Assembly: GCA_023459675.1 (NCBI GenBank)
Contig: JAEWTC010000186.1
Span: forward strand, 1-5,635
DNA: 5,635 nt
Source of the DNA: Bacillota bacterium
GTDB taxonomy: Bacteria; Bacillota; Clostridia; Christensenellales; Aristaeellaceae
Direction of reading: 5' to 3'
Below the pieces are notes generated by a model. That model had not been told where the DNA came from and searched no databases. It saw only the letters and a list, made by a program, of their open reading frames with translations. This document shows positions 1-5,635 of the stretch, piece after piece. The position numbers and the translations under genes were made by a program. Every line of letters begins with the position of its first letter. Positions within the stretch are counted from its first letter, which is position 1.

Positions 1-3000
1 CTCAGTTCTTCCACGCGGCGGCGAACCTCGCTGAGCACCTGAATGGCAAGCTCCAGCGCGGCGGACGGGGTAAGATCGCGCTGTTTGATGATCATCTCCG
101 GCGGCATGTGGCTGCTGAACAGAATGCGTTTGTCGGCCGCCGTTGCCGCGTTGTACAACGCCATGGGCTCCGGCAGGTATTTGGGGTCGACGCGCAGATG
201 AATGCCGTCGGCGCGCAGGAACAGGTGGTTGATCCCCAGCCGCCGCGTAACCGCGCGAAGCCGGGCCACCAGAATGAGGTTTTCCACGGGCTTGTCAATT
301 TCGCCGAAGCGGTCAATCAGCTCGGCTTCGATGTCCAGCTTGCTTTCCTCGTCCTCAATCATGGCGATGCGCTTGTAAATCTCAATGCGCAGGCGTTCGT
401 CCTGCACGAAGGCTTCCGGCAGATACGCGTCCACGGCAAGCTCCACGCGGGTATCCAGCTCCGGCGTGTCCTGAATGCCCTGTACCTCGTGCACCGCCTG
501 CTCGATCAGCTTCACATACATATCGTAGCCGACGGCGCTCAGCTGCCCGCTCTGCTGGGGTCCCAGCACATCGCCCGCGCCGCGGATCTCCAAATCGCGC
601 ATGGCGATGCGGTAGCCCGCGCCGAACTCCGTAAATTCCCGAATGGCCGTCAGCCGCTTCTCCGCCGTTTCGGACAGCAGCTTGTCGCGCCGCACGGTAA
701 AATACGCGTACGCCTGCCGGGAGGAACGGCCCACGCGCCCGCGCAGCTGATACAGCTGCGACAGGCCGAACTTATCCGCGTCGAACACGATCAGCGTGTT
801 CGCCTCGGGCACGTCCAGCCCGCTTTCGATGATGGTGGAGCACAGCAGCACGTCGTACGCGCCGGCATAGAAATCCAGCATCACGTCCTCCAGCGCGTTT
901 TCCCGCATCTGCCCGTGCGCCACGGCGATGCGCGCATCCGGCACCAGCGCCTGCAGGCGCGCGTACATCTTTTCAATGGTGTGCACGCGGTTGTACAGGA
1001 AATACACCTGCCCGCCGCGCGCCATTTCGTGGCGGATGGCGTTGGCTACGATTCCGTCGTCGTATGGGGTTACGTAGGTTTTCACGGGCAAGCGCTCTTC
1101 GGGCGGCGTCTCCAGAAGGCTCATATCGCGGATGCCGGTCAGGCTCATGTGCAGCGTGCGGGGGATGGGCGTCGCGGTCAGCGTCAGCACGTCCACCTTG
1201 GTTTTCATGTGTTTGATCTGCTCTTTGTGGTTAACGCCGAAACGATGCTCCTCGTCGATGATCAAAAGCCCCAGATCCTTAAACTTCACGTCCTTGGCAA
1301 GCAGCCGGTGCGTGCCTACGACCATGTCGATCTTTCCGATTTTTAGCTGTTCCAGAATATCCCGCTGCTCCTTTGGCGTGCGGAACCGGCTGAGCATGTC
1401 GCAGGTGACGGGGAAGCCCGCGAACCGCTTTTTCATGGTGTTGAAGTGCTGCTGCACCAAAATGGTGGTCGGCGCGAGGATGGCCACCTGCTTTCCGTCC
1501 AGCACGGCCTTGAACGCCGCGCGCAGCGCGACCTCGGTTTTACCGTACCCAACGTCCCCGCAGAGGAGCCTGTCCATGTTGCGGTTTGATTCCATGTCGG
1601 CAAAGATCTGCTCCACGCTCTTTTGCTGATCCTCGGTTAGCTCGTAGGGGAACAAATCCTCAAACTCCCGCTGCCAGGGCAGGTCGCGGCTGAAGGCGAA
1701 GCCGTTTTCCTTCTGCCGTTTGGCATACAGCTCCGCAAGGTCGAACGCAAGCTCCTTGAGCCCCGCCTTGACCTTGTTTTTCTGCTTTTCCCACGCGCCG
1801 CTGCCCAAACGGTTGAGCTTGGGCGGGTTGTTTTCCGCGCCGATGAACTTCTGTACGCGGTCAAACTGGTCGGTAGGCACGTAGAGCTTGTCGTTGCCCA
1901 GATAGCGGATCAGCAGATAATCCCGCGTCACGCCCTCGGTCTGCAATTGCACCACGCCGTCGTAAATGCCGATGCCGTGAATGTCGTGCACCACGTGGTC
2001 GCCGGCGCGCAGATCCGTAAACGAAGCGATGTGCTCGCCCGCGGCGTGCCGCTTCTGGCTGCGCTGGTAGGCCGAGCCGTATAAATCGCTGTCGGATACC
2101 ACGCACAGCTTTGCGCCGACGTTGCGAAACCCCTTGTGTACGGAGATCGGCAGCAGCACCACGTCTCCCGCCTGCAAAGGCTTTTCGGCGGTATCCGCGT
2201 ACCGGGCCGTTACCTGCTGCTGGAGCAGGGCCTTCATCAGGCGCTGGCCGCGCGCTTCGCCGCCCGTGAGAATGGCAACCGCGCAGCCCTGCGCCTGCCA
2301 GGCTTTGATATCCTTGGCCAGCGGCTCCAGCCGCCCATGGTAGGGCATCACGGGCTCGGAGGGCAGTTCCAGCACGTCCGAGGGCTGAAACTGACCAAGC
2401 CCGCGGGATAGATCGCTCAGCAGCAGCACCGCGTGCCGCTTGAACGCGGACAGCAGATCGGCGTAATTGAACAGCAGGCCGGCCTGCGCGGGAAAGCTGT
2501 CGCCGCGCAGCGCGGCTTCCTGCCATTCGGTCAGGTACGCGGCCTGCTTTGCCTTGGCGCGCGCCTGCACCTGATCGGGCTGATCCACCAAAACGATCGG
2601 GTGATCCAGATACGCGTCTGCCGTATCGGGTTGCGCGCACAGCACGTTCATCCACATCGGCGCGGTGCGGATGGGGTAGCCCGCGGCAAGCATTTCCGCG
2701 TCGTCCAGATGGTGCTTGGCGCGGGACGGTGGTTCGGGCTTTGCGGCGCCGTCCAATATCGCGGTCGCGGCCATCTCCGCGGCGGCTTCGGCGGCGTCGA
2801 TCGCGTCGAAAAACTGGTCGAGGGAATTCATGCCGTCCTTCTTGCTCACGGGCGCGCCTGGGGCGCTTGCGTGCTCGCGGATGGCCTCCTCAAAGCGTTT
2901 CGCGGCCTCGGCGGGGTTGCACAGCAGGCATTCGGTCGCGGGCGTCAGCAGCACGTCTTTCACGCGCTCCACGCTGCGCTGGCTGATGGGGTCAAACCGG

Positions 3001-3605
3001 CGGATGCTGTCGATCTCGTCGTCGAAAAACTCAATACGCAGGGCGTCCAGCTCGGTGGGCGCAAACACGTCCAAAATCGCGCCGCGCAGCGCGCACTGGC
3101 CGCGGCCTTCCACCATCGCCACGCGCTCGTACCCCAGGCGCAGCAGCTTGTCGATCAGGGTATTGGGGGCAATCCGGCCGCCTTCCCGGATCGGGATGGA
3201 CGCCTGTTGAAACGCACGCGCGTCGGCGCAGCGGTCCAGCGCCGCGTCCGCGGATACGCACAGCACGCGGATGCGCCCGGCAACCGCGTCGTTTAGCACC
3301 TGCAGCCGTTGCCAGGTGCTTTCCCGGCTGGAGGCGGCGCGGCTGAACTGCACGTCCCGGCTGGGCAGCGTTTCCGCGGCAATTCCCAGCCGCGCAAGGT
3401 CCTGCGCCTGCCGCTTGGCCGTAAGCTCGGTCGGGGAAACCAGCAGCACAGGCCGCTTGGCCGCGGTCGTCAGCGCGGCGGCAAAAAACGGTTTCTCGCC
3501 CTCCGTCATCCCGGAAACGGACAGGCAGTCCGTTCCTTTCAGACGTTCGAAAAGCGCTGTCCACGCGGGCAGCGCTGTGTAACCCTGAAACAATCCTTCG
3601 TTCAT
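1..3605 (-). CDS. mfd: Transcription-repair coupling factor Mfd (3' end cut by window edge)
   Basis: Mfd is a cytoplasmic ATP-driven DNA translocase that pushes stalled RNA polymerase off DNA lesions and recruits UvrA for nucleotide excision repair. The frame is open for 1201 codons from ATG 3605 to the left edge, without a stop. Domains in order: UvrB-like N-terminal module (RGAILDVFAPTELDALRIEFF, near residues 174-194); an Ala-rich stretch near 267-285; the CarD-like RNA polymerase interaction domain starting at GDHVVHDIHGIGIYDG (535 onward); helicase core with Walker A GDVGYGKT (683-690, Lys689), DEEH box (784-787), TATPIPRT, and motif VI QLRGRVGRS (953-961); then the C-terminal TRCF domain from about 1046. 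Family members are about 1150-1180 residues, and the last visible residues (VRRRVEEL) resemble the family C-terminus, so little is missing. The start has GGAGAG 5 bases upstream and overlaps the pth stop as ATGA, suggesting translational coupling. Confidence 0.97.
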   Translation of the reverse strand, partial: MNEGLFQGYTALPAWTALFERLKGTDCLSVSGMTEGEKPFFAAALTTAAKRPVLLVSPTELTAKRQAQDLARLGIAAETLPSRDVQFSRAASSRESTWQRLQVLNDAVAGRIRVLCVSADAALDRCADARAFQQASIPIREGGRIAPNTLIDKLLRLGYERVAMVEGRGQCALRGAILDVFAPTELDALRIEFFDDEIDSIRRFDPISQRSVERVKDVLLTPATECLLCNPAEAAKRFEEAIREHASAPGAPVSKKDGMNSLDQFFDAIDAAEAAAEMAATAILDGAAKPEPPSRAKHHLDDAEMLAAGYPIRTAPMWMNVLCAQPDTADAYLDHPIVLVDQPDQVQARAKAKQAAYLTEWQEAALRGDSFPAQAGLLFNYADLLSAFKRHAVLLLSDLSRGLGQFQPSDVLELPSEPVMPYHGRLEPLAKDIKAWQAQGCAVAILTGGEARGQRLMKALLQQQVTARYADTAEKPLQAGDVVLLPISVHKGFRNVGAKLCVVSDSDLYGSAYQRSQKRHAAGEHIASFTDLRAGDHVVHDIHGIGIYDGVVQLQTEGVTRDYLLIRYLGNDKLYVPTDQFDRVQKFIGAENNPPKLNRLGSGAWEKQKNKVKAGLKELAFDLAELYAKRQKENGFAFSRDLPWQREFEDLFPYELTEDQQKSVEQIFADMESNRNMDRLLCGDVGYGKTEVALRAAFKAVLDGKQVAILAPTTILVQQHFNTMKKRFAGFPVTCDMLSRFRTPKEQRDILEQLKIGKIDMVVGTHRLLAKDVKFKDLGLLIIDEEHRFGVNHKEQIKHMKTKVDVLTLTATPIPRTLHMSLTGIRDMSLLETPPEERLPVKTYVTPYDDGIVANAIRHEMARGGQVYFLYNRVHTIEKMYARLQALVPDARIAVAHGQMRENALEDVMLDFYAGAYDVLLCSTIIESGLDVPEANTLIVFDADKFGLSQLYQLRGRVGRSSRQAYAYFTVRRDKLLSETAEKRLTAIREFTEFGAGYRIAMRDLEIRGAGDVLGPQQSGQLSAVGYDMYVKLIEQAVHEVQGIQDTPELDTRVELAVDAYLPEAFVQDERLRIEIYKRIAMIEDEESKLDIEAELIDRFGEIDKPVENLILVARLRAVTRRLGINHLFLRADGIHLRVDPKYLPEPMALYNAATAADKRILFSSHMPPEMIIKQRDLTPSAALELAIQVLSEVRRRVEEL

Positions 3606-4210
3606 GCGTTCTCTCCGGTTTCGGCGGGCGGGGTTTCTTTCGGCTTTTTGGTGTTGTACTTGCGCATGGCGCTCTCTACGCCGTTTTTGAGCCATTCCAG
3701 GGCGGCCTCCGCGGCGCGGGTGTAGGCGTCGAAGGCAAGCAGGCGCTCGTCCGGCGTATTATAATGCGAAAGCACCCAGTCCGCAAGGTCCATCTGCGGG
3801 GGATTGGGGCCTACGCCGATGCGCACGCGCGCGAACTCCTCCGTGTTCAGGCAGGCGATCACGGAGCGCATGCCGTTATGCGTGCCCGCGCTGCCGCTGC
3901 GGCGGATGCGCAGCCACCCCGGCGGAATATCCACGTCGTCGTACAGGATCAACAGCTGCTCCGGCGAAAGCTTGTAAAACGCCATCAGCTCGCTCACGGC
4001 GGCGCCGCTTAAGTTCATATAGGTCTGCGGCTTGCACAGGATCACCTTCTCGCCGCCGTAAAACCCCTCGCCGATCAACGCGTTGCCCTTGAGTTTCGCG
4101 GTCTGCACGCCCAGCTTGTCCGCCAGAATGGCAAGCGCGTCAAAACCCGCGTTGTGGCGCGTGTGCTCGTATTTGCTGCCCGGGTTTCCCAGGCCGACGA
4201 TCAAATGCAT
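3602..4210 (-). CDS. pth: Peptidyl-tRNA hydrolase (Pth family)
   Basis: Pth is a cytoplasmic enzyme that cleaves the ester bond of peptidyl-tRNAs dropped by ribosomes, returning tRNA and peptide; it is essential in most bacteria. The 202-residue product covers the whole family fold plus a short Lys/Pro/Glu-rich tail (KKPKETPPAETGENA). Family residues are in place: GLGNPG (6-11, Asn9), TRHNAG with the catalytic His19 (E. coli His20), YMN (64-66, equivalent to Met67/Asn68), YDDVDIPPG (Asp91, equivalent to Asp93) and GSAGTHNGMRS (His111, Asn112, equivalent to His113/Asn114). The gene begins 3 bases after the stop of the glmU-like gene and its own stop overlaps the mfd start. The nearest purine-rich block (GGGAGAAGGG, 4224-4233) lies 13 bases from ATG, farther than usual, so initiation probably relies on ribosomes arriving from upstream. 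The equivalent B. subtilis gene, spoVC, also lies upstream of mfd. Confidence 0.97.
   Translation of the reverse strand: MHLIVGLGNPGSKYEHTRHNAGFDALAILADKLGVQTAKLKGNALIGEGFYGGEKVILCKPQTYMNLSGAAVSELMAFYKLSPEQLLILYDDVDIPPGWLRIRRSGSAGTHNGMRSVIACLNTEEFARVRIGVGPNPPQMDLADWVLSHYNTPDERLLAFDAYTRAAEAALEWLKNGVESAMRKYNTKKPKETPPAETGENA
3611..3616 (-). promoter_or_regulatory. Ribosome binding site of mfd inside the end of pth
   Basis: GGAGAG on the minus strand sits 5 bases before the mfd ATG at 3605, within the last codons of pth (Thr-Gly-Glu-Asn-Ala). Together with the ATGA stop/start overlap it supports ATG 3605 as the mfd start and coupled translation of the two genes. Confidence 0.75.
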
Positions 4211-4213
4211 GGG

Positions 4214-5317
4214 TTACAGCTTTCCCTTCTCCCGGCGGCGGGTGACCCAGCCTTCCTTGACCACGCCCTCCGGGCGCGCGATGAACAGCGCGTCCGCGGG
4301 CACGTCGCGGTCCACGGTGCTGCCCGCGGCAATATACGCGGCGTTGCCGATGTGCACCGGCGCGATCAGGTTTACGTTGCAGCCGATGAAAGCGTGATCC
4401 TCCACAACGCTGCGGTGCTTCTGCTTGCCGTCGTAGTTGGTAAACACTACGCCGCAGCCCAGGTTGATCTGCTTGCCAAGGTCGCCGTCGCCCACGTAGG
4501 TCAGGTGGCTTACCTTGGTGCCGTCGCCGATGTTGGAATTTTTGATCTCCACAAAATCGCCGATGCGGCAGTGATCGCCGACCGCCGTCTGCGGGCGCAG
4601 GTAAGCAAACGGGCCTACCGTGGTGTGGCTTCCGACCGCGCACTGCATGAGCACGCTGTTTTCCGCTGTCGTCTGTTCGCCGATCTTCGCGTCCAGCATG
4701 CGGTTGCCGGGGTACAGCGTGCAGCCCGCGCCGATTTTCGTTTGCCCCTGCAAGGTATTGCCGGGGTAGATCATCGTGCCCGGGCCGATTTCCACATCCG
4801 CCTCGATCACCGTGCGTTCGGGGTCCAGCACGATCACGCCCGCTTGCAGGTGCCGTTTCACAATCCTGCCCTGCAAGCAGCGGTAGGCGGCGGCGAAGCT
4901 CTCCGCGTCCGTTACGGCTGTGCCATCGGCTTCGTCTAAAGCCGTCATAGTCTGTAAATGATCGCCGTAGGCTTCCATCAAAAGGTTGAGGGTCAGCGGC
5001 TCGGCAAACACCTCCAGCTGATCCGCGGGCAGCGCGAAGGCAAGCGGCGCGCCTTGCGCGTTCAGCAGCGCGGCAGGCCCGTTTTTGGCAAGGGCTGCGA
5101 GCGGGCGCAGATCGCCGATGCACGGGGTATGTTCCGCCGCGCACAGCACCGTATTGAACGCGCAGGGGGAAAGCTCTTCCTGGGCAAACGCGTCCGCGTC
5201 CGCGCCTGCCGCAAGCATCGCGGCTTTCACGTGCCCGGCGCAGGTGAGGCCCAAAAGCGGGGTGTCCGCCAGGGGGTTTTCACAGTCGCAAAGCAAAAGA
5301 CCAAGGATTCTGTCCAT
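4214..5317 (-). CDS. glmU: GlmU-like glucosamine-1-phosphate N-acetyltransferase with degenerate, shortened uridylyltransferase domain
   Basis: GlmU normally acetylates glucosamine-1-phosphate with acetyl-CoA (C-terminal domain), then couples the product to UTP (N-terminal domain) to give UDP-GlcNAc for peptidoglycan. This protein has 367 residues against 456 in E. coli. Residues about 165-350 form the left-handed beta-helix of hexapeptide repeats (VEIGPGTMI, TKIGAGCTL, CRIGDFVEI). The acetyltransferase residues are all present: Arg241, Lys259, His271 (catalytic, SHLTYVGD), Tyr274, Asn285 and Asn294 (NYDG), each exactly 92 below E. coli 333, 351, 363, 366, 377 and 386. The KEGW ending also matches. 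The N-terminal 136 residues lack the LAAGxGTRM loop and the conserved Lys of the uridylyltransferase; only a weak resemblance remains, plus the linker helix (137-160). Start chosen at 5317 because GGGAGG lies 7 bases upstream; an in-frame ATG at 5356 lies in the promoter. Inferred role: acetyltransferase only. A separate uridylyltransferase would then be needed. Confidence 0.88.
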   Translation of the reverse strand: MDRILGLLLCDCENPLADTPLLGLTCAGHVKAAMLAAGADADAFAQEELSPCAFNTVLCAAEHTPCIGDLRPLAALAKNGPAALLNAQGAPLAFALPADQLEVFAEPLTLNLLMEAYGDHLQTMTALDEADGTAVTDAESFAAAYRCLQGRIVKRHLQAGVIVLDPERTVIEADVEIGPGTMIYPGNTLQGQTKIGAGCTLYPGNRMLDAKIGEQTTAENSVLMQCAVGSHTTVGPFAYLRPQTAVGDHCRIGDFVEIKNSNIGDGTKVSHLTYVGDGDLGKQINLGCGVVFTNYDGKQKHRSVVEDHAFIGCNVNLIAPVHIGNAAYIAAGSTVDRDVPADALFIARPEGVVKEGWVTRRREKGKL

Positions 5318-5324
5318 CCGTATC

Positions 5325-5330
5325 CCTCCC
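5325..5330 (-). promoter_or_regulatory. Ribosome binding site of the glmU-like gene
   Basis: GGGAGG on the minus strand lies 7 bases before ATG 5317, a near-ideal Shine-Dalgarno sequence and spacing. It decides between this start and the in-frame ATG at 5356. The upstream ATG has no such site and would lie ahead of the predicted transcription start. Confidence 0.85.
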
Positions 5331-5346
5331 GGTAGTCGGTGTGTAG

Positions 5347-5357
5347 AGTATACCATA
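5347..5357 (-). promoter_or_regulatory. Extended -10 promoter driving glmU-like - pth - mfd
   Basis: Read on the minus strand, TATGGTATACT gives a -10 hexamer TATACT (5352 to 5347) preceded by the TRTGn extension of sigma-A type extended -10 promoters. No convincing -35 box lies 17-18 bases upstream, which fits an extended -10 promoter. The expected start point is near 5340, leaving a leader of about 23 bases with the GGGAGG site. No other promoter was seen before pth or mfd, so this probably serves all three genes. Confidence 0.65.
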
Positions 5358-5413
5358 TCGCGCCGCGGGATACCAGCGGGCGTTTGTTTCCCCGCGTACG
5401 CCGGTATGGTATA
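5349..5413. repeat. Inverted pair of 9-base elements overlapping the two divergent -10 boxes
   Basis: TATACCATA at 5349-5357 is the exact reverse complement of TATGGTATA at 5405-5413, with 47 bases between them. Each copy covers the extended -10 element of one divergent promoter, so the symmetry is largely explained by two similar promoters facing apart. A shared regulator binding both copies is possible but not shown. Confidence 0.5.
5370..5407. repeat. Imperfect inverted repeat between the divergent promoters
   Basis: ATACC then GGCGT (5370-5374 and 5379-5383, split by AGCG) pair with ACGCC-GGTAT (5398-5407) around a 14-base centre. It lies upstream of both predicted transcription start points, so it would not be in either RNA. 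It could be an operator in DNA, or chance in GC-rich sequence. Confidence 0.3.
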
Positions 5414-5415
5414 AT
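5405..5415 (+). promoter_or_regulatory. Extended -10 promoter of recO
   Basis: TATGGTATAAT contains a perfect consensus -10 hexamer TATAAT (5410-5415) with a full TRTGn extension. The -35 region is weak: TTGTTT at 5384-5389 would be 20 bases away. The expected start point is about 5422, giving a leader of roughly 27 bases before the recO ATG. It points away from the glmU-like promoter, so the two form a divergent pair. Confidence 0.75.
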
Positions 5416-5439
5416 AAGGGGAACAATCAGTATTCCTTT

Positions 5440-5444
5440 GGAGG
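5440..5444 (+). promoter_or_regulatory. Ribosome binding site of recO
   Basis: GGAGG lies 4 bases before ATG 5449. The core is strong but the spacing is shorter than usual. No better in-frame start exists nearby, and the protein aligns to the RecO N-terminus from this Met, so the start is retained. Confidence 0.7.
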
Positions 5445-5448
5445 AATT

Positions 5449-5635
5449 ATGCCGTCTGAAACGCTGCGGGGAATCGTGCTGCGGGTAGCCAACTACCGCG
5501 ATCACGACCGGATGCTCACCCTTCTCACGCCCGACAGGGGCCGTGTGGACGTGCTTTCGCGCGGGTGCCGCAGGCCCAAAAGCTGCCTGCTTTGCGCCAG
5601 CGAGAGCTTCATGCAGGGCGAGTTCGTGGTGTTCC
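5449..5635 (+). CDS. recO: DNA repair protein RecO, N-terminal part (cut by window edge)
   Basis: RecO is a cytoplasmic recombination mediator. With RecR it displaces single-strand binding protein and loads RecA onto gapped DNA (RecFOR pathway), and it also anneals complementary strands. Only the first 62 residues are visible, matching the N-terminal OB-fold: LRGIVLRVANYRDHDRMLTLLTP (6-28), then GRVDVLSRGCRRPKS (31-45) and the GEFVVF strand (57-62), all typical of the family. Full-length members are about 240-270 residues, so three quarters lie outside the window, including the zinc-binding cysteines of the C-terminal half found in many members. Three cysteines here (40, 46, 49) sit where relatives usually have Ala or a basic residue. 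The gene is transcribed away from the glmU-like gene from its own extended -10 promoter. Its partner genes downstream cannot be seen. Confidence 0.93.
   Translation, partial: MPSETLRGIVLRVANYRDHDRMLTLLTPDRGRVDVLSRGCRRPKSCLLCASESFMQGEFVVF

Noticed and set aside
108..1346. A 412-codon open frame on the plus strand, opposite the mfd helicase core.
   Set aside because: It lies entirely antisense to conserved Mfd motifs (DEEH box, motif VI). Its product is rich in His, Val, Gln and Arg with no recognisable domain, as expected when a GC-rich coding strand keeps the opposite frame free of stops.
2433..3296. A 287-codon plus-strand open frame, with other overlapping plus- and minus-strand frames across 1637-3725.
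   Set aside because: These are shadows of the mfd N-terminal half, which reads without interruption as UvrB-like and Mfd domains in its own frame. They lack family similarity and credible ribosome binding sites.
1..3605. A possible frameshift in mfd, because no complete open reading frame closes within the window.
   Set aside because: The same frame carries the N-terminal domain, Walker A, DEEH, motif VI and the TRCF domain continuously. It lacks a stop only because the gene runs off the left edge.
4154..4939. A 261-codon plus-strand open frame opposite the GlmU-like gene, and a 334-codon minus-strand frame at 4140-5144.
   Set aside because: The hexapeptide repeats and catalytic residues are all in the 4214-5317 frame. 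The alternative products are Arg/Ala/Gly-rich or His/Val-rich without motifs.
5318..5356. A longer GlmU-like start at ATG 5356, adding 13 residues.
   Set aside because: That ATG falls within the extended -10 promoter element, has no ribosome binding site, and the added residues match nothing in the family. ATG 5317 has GGGAGG at 7 bases.
5227..5505. A 92-codon minus-strand frame running through the intergenic region into recO.
   Set aside because: It overlaps the start of recO, both promoters and the start of the GlmU-like gene in a different frame, and has no recognisable similarity. It is also not the missing N-terminal GlmU segment, since no GxGTRM motif is encoded there.

Overview
This is a G+C-rich bacterial window, roughly 60% GC by eye. 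It reads as ordinary housekeeping chromosome, most likely from a high-GC member of the Clostridia (Bacillota). Three things point there: strong purine-rich ribosome binding sites, the gene order glmU - pth - mfd (a shortened form of the Bacillus subtilis gcaD-prs-ctc-spoVC-fin-mfd cluster), and clostridial-looking Mfd, Pth and RecO sequences. The order or family is not determined; Christensenellales- or Oscillospirales-like lineages are only a guess.

Layout. The minus strand carries one compact three-gene run, transcribed right to left. A GlmU-like hexapeptide-repeat acetyltransferase comes first (5317 to 4214). Peptidyl-tRNA hydrolase follows after 3 bases (pth, 4210 to 3602). The transcription-repair coupling factor then overlaps the pth stop codon by 4 bases (mfd, from 3605 and running off the left edge). 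On the plus strand, recO starts at 5449 and runs off the right edge. The 131-base gap between the glmU-like gene and recO holds two back-to-back promoters with extended -10 elements. No tRNA, rRNA, CRISPR array, insertion sequence, phage gene or terminator was seen.

How the genes fit together. They span cell-envelope precursor synthesis (GlmU), recycling of peptidyl-tRNA (Pth), rescue of RNA polymerase stalled at DNA lesions (Mfd) and recombinational repair (RecO). They appear to be grouped as core functions rather than as one pathway.

The one real oddity is the GlmU-like protein. Its C-terminal acetyltransferase half keeps every catalytic residue I could place, at exactly the spacing of E. 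coli GlmU. Its N-terminal uridylyltransferase half is about 90 residues short and lacks the nucleotide-binding signature. It is probably an acetyltransferase-only descendant of GlmU still sitting at the ancestral glmU locus. I found no novel multi-gene system here.
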